DNA from: Streptomyces violaceusniger
GTDB taxonomy: Bacteria > Actinomycetota > Actinomycetes > Streptomycetales > Streptomycetaceae
Direction: 5' to 3'
Assembly: GCA_005405945.1 (NCBI GenBank)
Contig: BJHW01000001.1
Location: 2,976,001-3,040,000 of the forward strand
Length of the DNA stretch: 64,000 nt
A program made the translations under genes and the position numbers. How positions within the stretch are numbered: position 1 is the first letter of the stretch; the number at the start of each line of letters is the position of its first letter. This document shows positions 10,496-22,251 of the stretch, piece after piece. The notes beneath the pieces are model-generated. The model was given only the letters and a program-made list of their open reading frames with translations, was not told the DNA's origin and did not search any database.

Positions 10496-12151
10496 ATGAG
10501 CACCACCGAGTCCCCACAGACGGCCACGGCGCCGAAGTCCGAGACAAGCCAGGCGGCCAAGGAGACGCTGGAGGACTACACCCTCCGTTTCGCGCCCCGC
10601 AGTTACCGCCGCTGGACCCCCATGGTCGTGGCCACGACCGCGCTCGGCGGCATCGCTTACATGGCCGACTTCTCCATCGGCGCCGGCATCGGTCTGGCGC
10701 ACGGCACCGGCAACGCGCTCGTGGCGATCGCCGTGGCCGCCGTCGTCATCTTCGTCACCGGATTCCCGCTGGCCTACTACGGCGCCCGCTACAACATCGA
10801 CCTCGACCTGATCACCCGCGGCTCCGGCTTCGGCTACTACGGCTCCGTCCTCACCAGCGTCATCTTCGCCAGCTTCACCTTCATCTTCTTCGCCCTCGAG
10901 GGCTCGATCATGGCGCAGGGCCTCAAGCTGGGCCTCGGACTGCCCTTGTGGCTGGGCTACTTGGTCTCCACGCTGATGGTCATCCCCCTGGTGATCTACG
11001 GCATGAAGGCGCTCAGCAAGCTCCAGGTGTGGACCACCCCGGTCTGGCTGGTGCTGATGGTCGCCCCGCTCATCTACCTGATCTTCACCGACCCGGGCAC
11101 GGTCGACCGCTTCCTGGCCTACACGGGCACTGACGGCGACGGCGGCGTCAACACCGCCTCCGTGCTGCTCGGTGCGGGCGTGTGTCTGTCGCTCATCGCG
11201 CAGATCGGCGAGCAGATCGACTACCTGCGCTTCATGCCGCCCAAGACCGAAGCGAACAAGCGCACCTGGTGGACCGCGGTCGTCATGGCCGGCCCCGGGT
11301 GGGTGGTGCTCGGCGCGCTGAAGCAGGCCATCGGCGTCTTCCTCGCCGTGTACATCCTGGCCAAGGTCGGACCGGACGTCGCGCCCGAGCCGATCCAGCA
11401 GTTCAAGGGCGCCTTCGACGCGATGATGCCGTCCTGGATGGTCATCCCGCTCGCTGTCGCCCTCGTCGTGATCAGCCAGATCAAGATCAACGTCACGAAT
11501 GCCTACTCCGGCTCCCTGGCCTGGACGAACTCCTTCACCCGCGTCACCAAGCACTACCCGGGCCGCTTGGTCTTCGTCCTGGCCAACCTGGGCTTCGCGC
11601 TCGCCCTGATGGAAGCCGACATGTTCAGCTTCCTCAACAGCATCCTGGGCTTCTACTCCAACTGCGCGATCGCCTGGGTGGTGACCGTCGCGACGGACAT
11701 CGGCATCAACAAGTACCTGCTGAAGCTCTCCCCGCTCCAGCCGGAGTTCCGCCGCGGCATGCTGTACGCCGTCAACCCGGTCGGTGTGGTGGCCTTCGTC
11801 GCCGCGTCGGGGCTGTCCATCGCCATGTACTTCCACGGCCTCGGCGACACCCTTCAGCCCTACTCGCCCGTCGCCGCAGCCGTCATCGCCTTCGTCCTCA
11901 CCCCGCTGATGGCGATCGCCACCAAGGGCCGGTACTACCTGCGCCGCACCGAGGACGGCATCGACGAGCCGCTGCTCGACACGGAGGGCAATCCGAGCGC
12001 GGTCACCCTCGACTGCCACGTCTGCCAACAGCCCTACGAGCGCCCCGACCTGGCCGCCTGCGCCACGCACGACGCGGTGGTCTGCTCGCTGTGCCTGAGC
12101 ACGGACAAGGTCGGGGACCACGTGCTGCCCGCGCAGCCGTCGGCTGCCTGA
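10496..12151 (+). CDS. NCS1-type permease (urea/purine-related) with Cys-rich tail
   Basis: A 551-residue NCS1 (cytosine-purine permease superfamily) transporter with about 12 membrane segments (for example WTPMVVATTALGGIAYMADF and VTNAYSGSLAWTNSF). ATG 10496 follows GAAGGG. Placed directly before urea carboxylase, it probably imports urea or a precursor. The last 45 residues form a soluble tail with CHVC, CATH and CSLC, a potential zinc site, and the phrase YERPDL before it. Similar CxxC-YERPD-CSLC tails occur on some other bacterial transporters and kinases as I remember them. The tail may sense or recruit something; this is inference. Confidence 0.85.
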   Translation: MSTTESPQTATAPKSETSQAAKETLEDYTLRFAPRSYRRWTPMVVATTALGGIAYMADFSIGAGIGLAHGTGNALVAIAVAAVVIFVTGFPLAYYGARYNIDLDLITRGSGFGYYGSVLTSVIFASFTFIFFALEGSIMAQGLKLGLGLPLWLGYLVSTLMVIPLVIYGMKALSKLQVWTTPVWLVLMVAPLIYLIFTDPGTVDRFLAYTGTDGDGGVNTASVLLGAGVCLSLIAQIGEQIDYLRFMPPKTEANKRTWWTAVVMAGPGWVVLGALKQAIGVFLAVYILAKVGPDVAPEPIQQFKGAFDAMMPSWMVIPLAVALVVISQIKINVTNAYSGSLAWTNSFTRVTKHYPGRLVFVLANLGFALALMEADMFSFLNSILGFYSNCAIAWVVTVATDIGINKYLLKLSPLQPEFRRGMLYAVNPVGVVAFVAASGLSIAMYFHGLGDTLQPYSPVAAAVIAFVLTPLMAIATKGRYYLRRTEDGIDEPLLDTEGNPSAVTLDCHVCQQPYERPDLAACATHDAVVCSLCLSTDKVGDHVLPAQPSAA

Positions 12152-12220
12152 ACCCCAGGGCCGGGCGGCGGGGCTCTCCCCCTCGCCGACCGGCCTCCCC
12201 CTCCCCGAGGAGCTGCCGCC

Positions 12221-15200
12221 GTGTTCGACACCCTGCTCGTCGCCAACCGCGGAGAGATCGCCTGCCGCATCATCCGCAGCGCACAGGCCCTCGGGCTGAG
12301 AACAGTGGCCGTCTACTCCGACGCCGACCGTACGGCCCTCCACGTCCGGATGGCCGACGAGGCCGTACTCCTGGGCCCGGCGCCCGCAGCCGAGAGCTAC
12401 CTGCGTGCCGATCCGGTCCTGGAGGCCGCGCTGGCCACGGGCGCGGGAGCGATCCACCCGGGATACGGCTTCCTTTCGGAGAACGCGGATTTCGCCAGGG
12501 CTGTGGAGGCCGCCGGCCTGGTCTTCGTCGGCCCCACCCCGGCCCAACTCGACGTCTTCGGCGCCAAGCACACCGCCCGGGCAGCGGCGCTCAAAGCCGG
12601 CGTACCCCTGCTCCCCGGCAGCGAGCTGCTGGCCGGCGAAGAGGAGGCACTGCGAGCGGCGGAGGAGACCGGCTACCCCGTGATGCTCAAGGCGACCGGC
12701 GGCGGGGGCGGCATCGGCATGCGGGCCTGCACCGGACCGGACGAGCTGCGGGAGGCGTTCGCCCAGGTGACACGGCTGGCCCGGGGCAACTTCGGCGACG
12801 GCGGGGTCTTCCTGGAACGGTACGTCGAACGCGCCCGCCACATCGAGGTACAGGTCTTCGGCGACGGCAACGGCCACGTGACCGTCCTCGGCGACCGCGA
12901 CTGCTCCCTGCAGCGGCGCAACCAGAAGGTGCTGGAGGAAGCGCCGGCGCCAGGGCTCCCCGACCGCGTCCGATCCCAACTCCACGCCGCAGCAAGTGAC
13001 TTGTGCGCGTCCGTGAACTACCGTTCCGCCGGAACAGTCGAATTCGTCTACGACCCCACCCGCGAGGAGGCGTACTTCCTGGAGGTCAACACGCGCCTCC
13101 AGGTGGAGCATCCGGTCACCGAGGAGGTCTACGGCGTCGATCTCGTCGCCTGGATGCTGAGGCTGGCACGCGGTGAGACCGGATTCCTCAACGGAGCCTC
13201 CTCCCAGGGAGGTTGGGCAGTCGAGGCGCGCATCTACGCCGAGGACCCCACCCGCGGCCACCGCCCGGGCGCCGGCCTGCTGACTCGAGTCGCCTTCCCC
13301 GACGGCGTCCGTGTGGACGGCTGGGCCGAGACCGGGCAGCAGATCTCCACCGCGTACGACCCGATGCTCGCGAAGGTCATCGCCACCGGAGGCGACCGCG
13401 CCGAGGCATTCGCCCACCTGGACCAGGCCCTGGCCGACACCCGCATCGACGGCGTCGAAACCAACCTCGGCCTCCTGCGCGCCGCCTGCCGCTCGCCGGA
13501 AGTCCTCACCGCGCACCACACCACCGCCACCCTCGCCCACCTCGCCGATCCGCGCCCCCGTATCGACGTCATACGTGGCGGTGCGCAGACAACCGTCCAG
13601 GACTGGCCCGGCCGCACCGGCTACTGGGAGGTCGGCATCCCGCCCGGCGGCCCGATGGACGATCTCTCCTTCCGCCTCGGCAACGCCGCCGTGGGCAACC
13701 CCGAGGGCGCCCCGGGCCTGGAGTGCACCCTGGAGGGCCCGGCCCTGCGCTTCTCCCACCCGGCGGTCGTCTGCGTCACCGGGGCTCCAGCCGAGGTCGC
13801 AGTCGACGGCCACCCGGCAAGTCAGTGGCAGCCGTTGGAAGTGGCAGCCGGCCAGGTGCTGGAAGTCGGCACACCCGAAGGCCCCGGCATGCGCACCTAC
13901 GTCCTCGTCCGCGGCGGCCTCAGCATCCCCGCCTACCTCGGCAGCACCGCCACCTTCACCCTCGGCGGCTTCGGCGGCCACGGCGGCCGAGCCCTGCGTA
14001 CCAGCGATGTCCTGCACCCGGCCGACCCCGCACCCGACGCGCCGACCCCCACCGCCGTGCCGCCCGCCGACCGCCCGCACTTCACCACACACTGGCGCAT
14101 CGCGGTCGGCGAAGGACCGCACCCCGCACCGGACTTCCTCACCCGCGACGGCATCAAGACCGTCTACGAGACCGACTGGAAGGTCTCCGCCCAGTCCGCC
14201 CGCACCGGCGTACGGCTCATCGGCCCCCGCCCGAATGGGCCCGACCGGACGGCGGCGAGGCCGGGCTGCACCCCTCCAACGTCCATGACACCGCGTACTC
14301 CGTCGGCGCGGTCAACTTCACCGGCGACACCCCCGCCATCCTGGGCCCCGACGGCCCGAGCCTCGGCGGCTTCGCCTGCCCCGTCACCGTCGTACGCGCC
14401 GACCGTTGGAAGACCGGCCAATTGCGCCCCGGCGACGCCGTGCGCTTCGTCCCGGTCACCGAGCAGACCGCCGACGCCCTGCGCCGCACGCCCGCCCTGC
14501 TCGCCACCGGCGGCCCGGACGGCGACGACGGCGTCCTGGCCCGCCGCCCCGCCACCGACACCACCCCCGAAGTCACCTACCGGCGCGGCGCCGACGACAA
14601 CCTCCTCGTCGAGTACGGCCCGATGACCCTCGACCTGGCCCTGCGCATGCGCGTCCACGCCCTCGCCGAGCACCTGCGCGCCCTCAGCCCCCGCGGCCTG
14701 GTGGACTCCACCCCCGGCGTCCGCTCCCTGCACCTGCACACCGACCCCGCCGGCCTCCCCCTCCGCACCCTCCTCACCCTGCTCCAAGAGGCCGAGGACC
14801 ACCTGCCCGCGACCGCCGAACTCACCGTCCCCAGCCGCGAGGTCCACCTCCCGCTGTCCTGGGACGACCCCACCGTCGACGAGGCGATCGCCCGCTACAC
14901 GGCCTCCATCCGCGACGACGCGCCCTGGAACCCGTCCAACATCGAGTTCATCCGCCGCATCAACGGCCTCGACAGCGCGGACGACGTACGCCGCATGGTC
15001 TTCGACGCCGAATACCTGGTCCTCGGCCTGGGCGACGTCTACCTCGGCGCCCCCGCAGCCACCCCGCTCGACCCCCGCCACCGCCTGGTCACCACCAAGT
15101 ACAACCCCGCCCGCACCTGGACCGCCGAGGCCGGCGTCGGCATCGGCGGCTCCTACCTCTGCATCTACGGCATGGAGAGCCCCGGCGGCTACCAGCTCAT

Positions 15201-15795
15201 CGGCCGCACGGTCCCCGTCTGGGGCGGCCTGCGCCCACCGCGCTCCTTCGCCGACGGCACCCCCTGGCTGCTGCGCTTCTTCGACCGCATCGTCTGGCAC
15301 CCCGTGAGCCCGGCCGAACTCCTCGACATCCGAGCCGACCTGGCCGCCGAACGCACCGCCCTCGACATCCGCCCCGGCACCTTCTCCCTCGCCGGGCACG
15401 AGACCTTCCTGCGCGAGAACGCCGACAGCATCGCCGCCTTCCGCGCCCGCCAGGCCACCGCCTTCGAAGCGGAACGCCAGGCATGGGAGAAGGCGGGCGA
15501 GTTCGCACCCCGCCCCGCACCCGAACCCCGTACGGCCGACTCCACCCCGCTGACCCTCCCGCCCGGCGGCAGCCTGGTCGAGGCCCCGCTCAGCTCCACC
15601 GTCTGGAAAGTGCGGACGGAGCCCGGCACCCGCGTCGAACCCGGCCAGCCCCTCCTCGTCCTGGAGGCCATGAAGATGGAGGTCGTGGTCCGCGCCCCCG
15701 CTCACGGCATCGTTGCCGACGTCCTTGTCACCGCCGGAGAACAGATCGACGCCGGAACCCCACTGGCCGTCGTCGTACGAGAGGAAGCAGCGTGA
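12221..15795 (+). pseudogene. Urea carboxylase, full length with one frameshift
   Basis: The biotin enzyme that carboxylates urea to allophanate with ATP and bicarbonate. Frame-corrected it is 1191 residues, the normal size: biotin carboxylase N domain (LLVANRGEIACRIIRSA), ATP-grasp (KATGGGGGIGMRAC near 158; EVNTRLQVEHPVTEE), KipA-like and KipI-like domains (GLHPSNVHDTAYSVGAVNF), and biotinyl domain with Lys about 1152 in VLEAMKMEVVV. One base is missing near 14231 (GPRP|EWARPDGGEAG); the span is one short of a multiple of three. GTG 12221 follows GAGGAG. The stop overlaps the next start. If the indel is a sequencing error the gene is intact. Confidence 0.9.
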
Positions 15796-17495
15796 CCCAG
15801 AGCTGTGCCGAGCGCGTCACCGCCGCCTACCGGCGCATCGCCGAGACCGACCGCCCGGAGGTCTGGATCACCCTGCGCCCCGAGGCGGAGATCCTGGCGG
15901 AGGCACGAGCACTCGACGAGCACGCCATGGCAGGAGCCGAACTTCCACTCCTGGGACGCCTGCTGGCAGTCAAGGACAACATCGACGTAGCCGGCCTGCC
16001 CACCACGGCCGCCTGCCCCGCGTACGCCTACACGCCGGACATCTCCGCACCCGCCGTGCAACGGCTGCTGGACGCGGGCGCGCTCGTGCTCGGCAAGACG
16101 AACATGGACCAGTTCGCCACCGGCCTGGTCGGCACCCGCAGCCCCCACGGCCCCGTCCGGGCCGCCCTCCGCCCGGAGAAGATCTCCGGCGGCTCCAGCT
16201 CCGGCTCGGCGGTCGCCGTCGCCCTGGCCATCGCCGACATCGCCCTCGGCACCGATACGGCGGGCTCCGGCCGCGTCCCGGCCGCCTTCAACGGCATCGT
16301 CGGCATCAAACCCACGCTGGGCCTCGTCCCCACGACGGGCGTGGTCCCGGCCGCCCGCTCCTACGACGCCGTGACCGTGTTCGCCCGCACCCTCACCGAG
16401 GCCCAGCAGGCCCTGGCCGTCATGACCGGCCCCGACGACGGCGACCCGCGCAGCCGCACCTGGCCGGACGACGTACGCCTGGCCGCACCCGAGCACCCGC
16501 GCATCGCGATCCCGAGGGACGAGGACCTCACTCCGCTCTCGACAGAAGCACGGGCCGCGTTCCAGAAGGCAGTGAAGCGCCTGGAAGCCGCCGGCGCCGA
16601 CACCACGACCGTCGACATCTCGCCCCTGCTCGAGGCCGCCAAGCTGCTGTACGACGGAGCACTGGTCGCCGAACGCTACGCCGCCGTCGGCAACTTCATC
16701 ACCCGCGATCCCTCGGTGGCCGACCCGACGGTGGCCGCCATCATCCTGGCCGCCGCGGACATCCCCGCCCATGCCCTGGCCACGGACCAGGAACGCCTCG
16801 ACCACCACAAGACAACCGCTCACCGCCTGCTGTCCGGCTTCGACGCCCTACTCCTGCCCACCACCACCGAGCACCCCGACATCGCCGCCGTCCAAACCGA
16901 CCCGATCGGCATCAACAAACGCCTGGGCACCTACACCAACTTCGTGAACCTCCTGGACATGGCCGCCGTCGCCGTCCCCGTCGGCGAGGCTGACGGCAGC
17001 CCCTTCGGCGTCAGCATCATCACCCGTGCCTTCGAGGACCAGCCCGCCCTCGACATCGCCGCCCTGCTCACCGGCGAGCAGGCACCAACCCCCCTCCCCA
17101 GCACGGGAGTCGACCTCGCCGTCTTCGGCGCCCACCTGCGCGGCCAGCCGCTCAACTCCCAGCTCACCGGCGCGGGAGCGCGATACTCGGGCGAGGTCAC
17201 CACAGCCGCCGCCTACAGCCTCACCGCACTCGACACCACCCCCGCCAAACCCGGCCTGATCCGAGTCGGCCCGGAAACCGGCGCCGAAATCGCCGGAGAA
17301 CGTTGGATCCTCTCCCCGGCCGCCCTCGGCCGCTTCCTCTCCGCACTGCCCGCCCCCATATCCCTGGGCCGGATCGAACTCGCCGACGACACCTGGATCC
17401 TGGGCTTCCAGTGCGACCCGCACGCTGCCGCCTCCGGCACCGACATCACCGGCCACGGAGGCTGGCGCGCCTACCTGAAAGCCACGGCTCTCTGA
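15792..17495 (+). CDS. atzF: Allophanate hydrolase
   Basis: A 567-residue amidase-signature enzyme that hydrolyses allophanate to ammonia and carbon dioxide. The Ser-cisSer-Lys triad is visible as K61 (AVKDNID), S135 (SGGSSSGS) and S159 (TDTAGSGR), with the usual spacing of 24 between the serines. The C-terminal third is the extra domain found in AtzF/DUR1-type enzymes. The start is GTG at 15792, overlapping the carboxylase stop as GTGA, so the two are coupled. Together with the upstream carboxylase this forms the ATP-dependent urea amidolyase route, an alternative to urease. Confidence 0.92.
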   Translation: MTQSCAERVTAAYRRIAETDRPEVWITLRPEAEILAEARALDEHAMAGAELPLLGRLLAVKDNIDVAGLPTTAACPAYAYTPDISAPAVQRLLDAGALVLGKTNMDQFATGLVGTRSPHGPVRAALRPEKISGGSSSGSAVAVALAIADIALGTDTAGSGRVPAAFNGIVGIKPTLGLVPTTGVVPAARSYDAVTVFARTLTEAQQALAVMTGPDDGDPRSRTWPDDVRLAAPEHPRIAIPRDEDLTPLSTEARAAFQKAVKRLEAAGADTTTVDISPLLEAAKLLYDGALVAERYAAVGNFITRDPSVADPTVAAIILAAADIPAHALATDQERLDHHKTTAHRLLSGFDALLLPTTTEHPDIAAVQTDPIGINKRLGTYTNFVNLLDMAAVAVPVGEADGSPFGVSIITRAFEDQPALDIAALLTGEQAPTPLPSTGVDLAVFGAHLRGQPLNSQLTGAGARYSGEVTTAAAYSLTALDTTPAKPGLIRVGPETGAEIAGERWILSPAALGRFLSALPAPISLGRIELADDTWILGFQCDPHAAASGTDITGHGGWRAYLKATAL

Positions 17496-17667
17496 AGGTC
17501 ACCGCCCTATTCCCGGTGCAGTCCTCCTTCGCCCATTCGCACGTTCACGCCAGGGGACGGGGGCCAGTGGCTGCGAAGACGAGCCGGCAGAAGGAACAAG
17601 TCCGAAGGTGGGTCCAGTTCTCGTTCCTGAAGCCAACCGCGACTTCGCTGACCGGGCCGGTGCCGGC

Positions 17668-17799
17668 GCCACCGCACACCCGACCGCCTCCTGGGCAACG
17701 CAAGCTGCGAAGAACCTGATCATGGATCTCGAGGACGTCGGCTGCCGGGCGCGATTCATGATCCGCGATCGGGACGGGAAGTTCCCCCAGCTGTTCGAT
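17668..17799 (+). pseudogene. Transposase core fragment
   Basis: Forty-four residues ([19 protein letters not shown], then [13 protein letters not shown]) correspond to the middle of the transposase at 1538-2635. The fragment ends exactly where the IS end GCCTGAAGGGTGTCAAT begins at 17800, so a second IS inserted into or next to this copy. Confidence 0.7.
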
Positions 17800-18505
17800 G
17801 CCTGAAGGGTGTCAATATTCCGATCAGGCTGCTGAGCTGGGTGTTTCCTGTGGATGGTGAGGCAGCCGGGGTGGCATGGTGTGGTATTCGTTGAGCAGTC
17901 CGCCAAGTATCTGGCGGCGTCTGACCGTGGCGGCGGGTAGAGGGATGACGTTCGGGTGGTCGTCTGGGGCTCGTAGGTCGAGGCTGCGGTGGGCCCGTCC
18001 GGTGTTGTAGTGCTCGGCGTACGTGGTGAGGACGGCACGGAGGTGTCGTTCGCCGGTGATGAGGAGTCGGTCGGTGCATTCGGCGCGGGCTGTGCGTATC
18101 CATCGTTCCGCGAACGCGTTTGACCGGGGGCTTTGCGGCGGGGTCGGGATGACGGCTGTGCCATTGCCGGCGAAGACGGCGTCGAACGCGGCGGTGAACT
18201 TGCTGTCCCGGTCACGGATGAGGAACCGGAAGCACCCCGCTCTGTCGCCGAGGTCCATGAGCAGATTGCGGGCGAGTTGGGTGACCCATGCGCCGGTCGG
18301 GTGGGCGGTGACGCCCAGGACGTGAACGCGCCGGGTGGCGATCTCCATGACGAAGAAGACATAGAGACGCTTGAGGAAGACGGTCTCCACGTGCATGAAA
18401 TCGCAAGCGAGCAGCGTGTGAGCCTGTGAACGGAGGAAGGAACGCCAGGTCTGCTGGCTTGCTCGCTGCGGTGCGGGCGGTAGACCGGAGCGGCGCAGAA
18501 CGCGT
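17800..18505 (-). mobile_element. Truncated copy of the 46-47 kb IS
   Basis: It starts with the terminal repeat GCCTGAAGGGTGTCA and encodes the C-terminal 200 or so residues of the transposase ([43 protein letters not shown]). The N-terminal half is missing: at about 18505 the sequence changes abruptly into an RHS gene. It is close in sequence to the intact copy, so the truncation is recent. Confidence 0.8.
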
Positions 18506-19934
18506 CGATCCAGCCGGACGCGAACTCGAACGCCGCCTGGGTGAACACACGAGTCTCACGCAAACCTGGGACCAGGCCAATCGCCTCACCACTCAGAACA
18601 TCACAACCCGCCACCAGGCCGAAGCGGACCACATTCTCCAGCACCGCTCCTATGCCCACGGTACGGACGGCTACCTTGCCGAAATCCGCGAACTCACGTC
18701 GGGCACCCGTCGCTTCGAGTATGACCCGGTCGGGCGCGTCACCAGTATCCGCGGCCACGGCTGGACCGAAAGCTACGCCTACGACACGGCAGGAAACCTC
18801 AGCCACGCCACCGCTCCCGCCCACAACGCCCCGGGCGACCGCTCCTTCACCGGCACGATCATCCATCGTGCCGGCCGCACCACCTACGAACACGACACGG
18901 CCGGCCGCCTGATCCGCCGCACCCGCGGGCTCCTCAACGGGCAGACCCGAACCTGGACCTAAACCTGGAACACCCAGGACCGCCTCGACCTTGCCACAAC
19001 CCCCGACGGCAAGCGATGGCGCTATCTCTACGACCCGCTCGGTCGCCGCACCACCAAACAACGTCTCCAAGACGATGGCACGATCGCCGATCTGATCCAC
19101 TTCACCTGGGACGGCACCCGCCTCGCCGAGGAAACCATCTCCGGTGGCACGGCGACGACGTGGGACTACGCCCCAGACACCCACCGCCCCGTGTCCCAAT
19201 CCACACACCGGACGCTCAACCCCTGTCCCGGGACCCTCGACCTCTCCCTCGGCACCTCCCAGTCCGCGAACGACGCTCAATTCCATGCGATCGTCACGGA
19301 TCTGGTCGGCACGCCAACCGAACTCGTCACCCCTGACGGCACCCTCGTATGGCAAGCCCGCACCACCATCTGGGGCACTCCCCTCAGCACCCCGCCAGGC
19401 GAGGTGGACTGCCCCCTCCGGTTCCCCGGCCAATACGCCGACCCGGAAACCGGCCTGAATTACAACTTCTTCCGGTACTACGACCCGGAGACAGCCCGCT
19501 ATCTCACCCCCGACCCACTTGGCCTCGCGCCGGCCGACAATCCCCACATCTACGTTGTCAACCCCCTCACCTGGGCCGGCCCACTCGGCCTGGAAGGCTG
19601 TGGCCCAGGCATCGATGACGACACATACGATGAGGTAGAAGCACAATACTGAGCGCGCGTCGCGGAAGGCGTGGACCACGACTTCCAGCGCATGAACGAT
19701 GGCTCCGCCAACGCAGTAGATCACTCCATATCAGGCATCGGTTCGAACCCGAAGGAGCTGGCCCGATATCTGGCATCCTTCGAGGGCAAGACCACCCACG
19801 TCGACACCAGAACTGGGTCAAGCGTTGCCTATGACAGAGGGCGCGGCGTCCTGATCGTCGAGACAGCATATCGAATTCACGCATACCACTATTCATCAGA
19901 TTCTTTCGACTCGGAGAGATACAGGCCAAAATGA
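18506..19934 (+). pseudogene. RHS-repeat polymorphic toxin, 3' part, two in-frame stops
   Basis: This is the C-terminal portion of a secreted RHS/YD-repeat toxin. YD motifs are visible (YDPVGRVTSI, YDTAGNLSH, YLYDPLGRRT), then the RHS core end (FPGQYADPETGLNYNFF, YYDPETARYLTPDPLGL), then the linker NPLTWAGPLGLEGCG. In-frame TAA (18960-18962) and TGA (19650-19652) interrupt it; the frame continues after both. The last 94 residues (19653-19934) are a separate, lower-GC tip with DRGRGVLIVETAYRIHAYHY, presumably the toxin domain, whose class I do not recognise. The 5' part was removed at the junction with an IS at 18505. Confidence 0.75.
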
Positions 19935-20323
19935 GAGCACGGATTCGAATCCAGTCATGTAACCCAGGAAGCGTGTCGTTGAAGCTTACGCCTGCACAGG
20001 CAGCCCTGTTCCGAGAGTGCATCGCACTCACCATGGAGTCCCACGACGGAGACGCCATGACAGAACTCTGCACGGGCAGCCCGAGGAGGGAACTGGAAAA
20101 CATCACGAAAGAGGTAGCACATGTACCAGAAAAAGAATCTGGCACATGCACCTTCACGCTCAGACAGCTCCACTCGATTTATGCCGGCATTACACATGCC
20201 GTCGTCGCACTCCCCTCAGAAGAGGGGTTTCACATTCGAACTGGATTTTACCGCGAAAACGCCATCGAGTTGGCGAATTCCATGAGGTCCACTGTTCACG
20301 ATTGCATGCGTTCGACCTCGTAA
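19931..20323 (+). CDS. Probable immunity protein for RHS toxin
   Basis: A 130-residue protein whose ATG overlaps the toxin-tip stop codon by four bases (ATGA). The base composition is clearly less GC-rich than the neighbours, as for the toxin tip. It contains LTPAQAALFRECIALTM and FTLRQLHSIYAGITHAVVAL. I know no family with this sequence. Position directly behind an RHS C-terminal domain is the standard place of the cognate immunity gene, so the role is inferred from context. Confidence 0.6.
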   Translation: MRARIRIQSCNPGSVSLKLTPAQAALFRECIALTMESHDGDAMTELCTGSPRRELENITKEVAHVPEKESGTCTFTLRQLHSIYAGITHAVVALPSEEGFHIRTGFYRENAIELANSMRSTVHDCMRSTS

Positions 20324-20456
20324 AGACGCGGTGGCCTTATCCTTGCCGAAAACCTTATCCGCCCAGGTGGGAGGCGATGTCTCGCCTCCGTGGAGCTTTC
20401 AGGTCCGACGCTGACGCCAGGATGCTTGCGCTGAAGCTGATCAGCGCGGAAACGTG

Positions 20457-22250
20457 ACCCTGTGGGGCTCGGATATTCATCGCTGCTGGTCAAAACGCCA
20501 CGGCCTCCGCGTAGCACTGCGATCCTGGTTGAATGGTCGTGTCGCTTCTCTACCGGATGACTCGATGTCTTCTCTCCGTCCCAGCAGCGCTCCTACGGCG
20601 GGACACCTCGAAGGAAGCTGAGCTTCTCGTCCTGCGGCACGAAAACGCTGTGCTACGACGCCAGCTGCAGGGGCAGGTACGGTACGAGCCAGCGGACCGT
20701 CTCTGGTTCGCAGCCCTGTCCTCCCTGGTCCCCGCCGCCGCTGGGCCAAGGTCTTCCCGGTCACACCGAGCACGCTGCTGGCCTGGCACCGCAGACTCGT
20801 CGCCCGCCGATGGGACCACCCACGACGACGCCGAGGTCCCGGACGGCCGCCCACACAGGCCGCCGACAAGAAACTCGTACTGCGCCTCGCCCGCGAGAAC
20901 AGCCGATGGGGCCACCGCCAGATCCAGGGCGAACTGGCCCGGCTCGAACACCCGATCGCTGCGTCCACCGTCTGGCAGATCCTCCACACCACAGGAATCG
21001 ACCCCGCACCACGCCGAACCGGCCCAACCTGGCGCGAGTTCCTCTCAGCGCAGACCACCAGCGTGATCGCCTGCGACTTCCTCCACATCGACACCATCAG
21101 CCCGCAACGCCTCTACACTCTGATCTTCCTCGAGCACCACACCCGGCGCCTGCACATCACCGGCGTCACCGCACACCCAACCGCTACCTGGGCCACCCAG
21201 CAAGCCCGCAACCACGCCACCGACCTCGGCATACGCATGGGCTCACTGCGCTTCCTCATCCGAGACCGCGACAGCAAGTACACCGACGCCTTCGCCGTAT
21301 TCCAAGCCGAGGACATCGCCTGGCTCGACCAGCTCCTGGCTGACCAGCCCGCCGACCGGGCACACCTGATCCGCACCTACGCCCAGTGGCACCCGCTGCG
21401 CCGCGCCCGCCACCGCACCCACCGCCGCGACTTCACGCCGGGCGCGAACAACTGGGCACGTACCCGCATCTCCGCCGCCCTCGCCCTGCTGCGCTGGCTC
21501 GACCAGCACGACCTCGACCTGGCGGCCGCCCGCCAGGACGACATCGACCAGTGGCTGACCACCGGTCACCCCGAATCCACTTATCCGGCGCGCGACTTCC
21601 TGACCTGGGCGCGGCACCGATACCTCACCGGCGACCTCACGATCCCGAAGAAGCAACCGCGTACCACGCTGACCCCGATCACCGAAGACGAACGCTGGCA
21701 GCAACTACGCCGCTGCCTGCACGACGACACGCTGCCCACCCCAGTACGGGCCGGCGGCTCCCTCGTGCTGCTCTACGGACTCCCGGTCAGCCGCGTCACC
21801 GCCCTGTGCCACAACGACATCCACACGGACACCAAGAACCGCACGTGGTTGCGGATCGGTGGGCACCGGCTGCGTCTGCCGCCCGCCGTCGCGGGGCTGG
21901 TACTCGCGCAACGCGACAAGGCCACCGCCGTGTCCGCCGTCGCCCGCGCCTACCCCGGTGATACAGCGTGGCTGTTCCCGGGTGGTTTTCCCGGCAGGCC
22001 AGCCCGCGACGCCCTCTACCGGGCGCTGCGCACCCACCTGCATGTCCACCTTCGACGCGCCCGTAGCGCCGCCCTCGTCGCGCTCGCCGCTGATCTGCCG
22101 GCTGCCGTCCTCTCCGACTTGCTCGGCATCCACATCAACACCGCTCTTGCCTGGTCCGCCTACGCCCAAACCGACTGGACCGCCTACCTCGCCGCCCGCT
22201 ACCGCAGCGGCCCACCGCAGGCTGGCAGCGCCACCAGACGACAGCGATAA
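20457..22250 (+). pseudogene. Transposase/tyrosine-recombinase chimera
   Basis: The first part is a DDE transposase (VVSLLYRMTRCLLSVPA, AELLVLRHENAVLRRQL) with one frameshift near 20725, continuing as WAKVFPVTPSTLLAWHRR, VIACDFLHIDTI and IRDRDSKYTDAF. At about 21320, before the catalytic E, it fuses in frame to an unrelated sequence of some 300 residues (AWLDQLLADQPADRAHL, then TRISAALALLRWLDQHDLDL, LLYGLPVSRVTALCHNDI, LSDLLGIHINTALAW) resembling a degenerate tyrosine-recombinase catalytic domain. The canonical R-H-R-Y set is not clear. The open frame at 21063-22250 encodes the fusion. It probably arose by deletion between an IS and a recombinase gene. Confidence 0.65.
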
Positions 22251-22251
22251 C

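Noticed and set aside
10367..14122. A 1251-codon minus-strand open frame
   Set aside because: It is antisense to the NCS1 permease and urea carboxylase, is rich in Gly, Asp, Val and Arg, and has no family-like motif; long antisense frames are common in high-GC coding DNA.
17499..19724. A 741-codon minus-strand open frame
   Set aside because: It runs through opposing pieces (RHS gene antisense, shifted transposase frame, another IS antisense), so it is a mixture of shadows.
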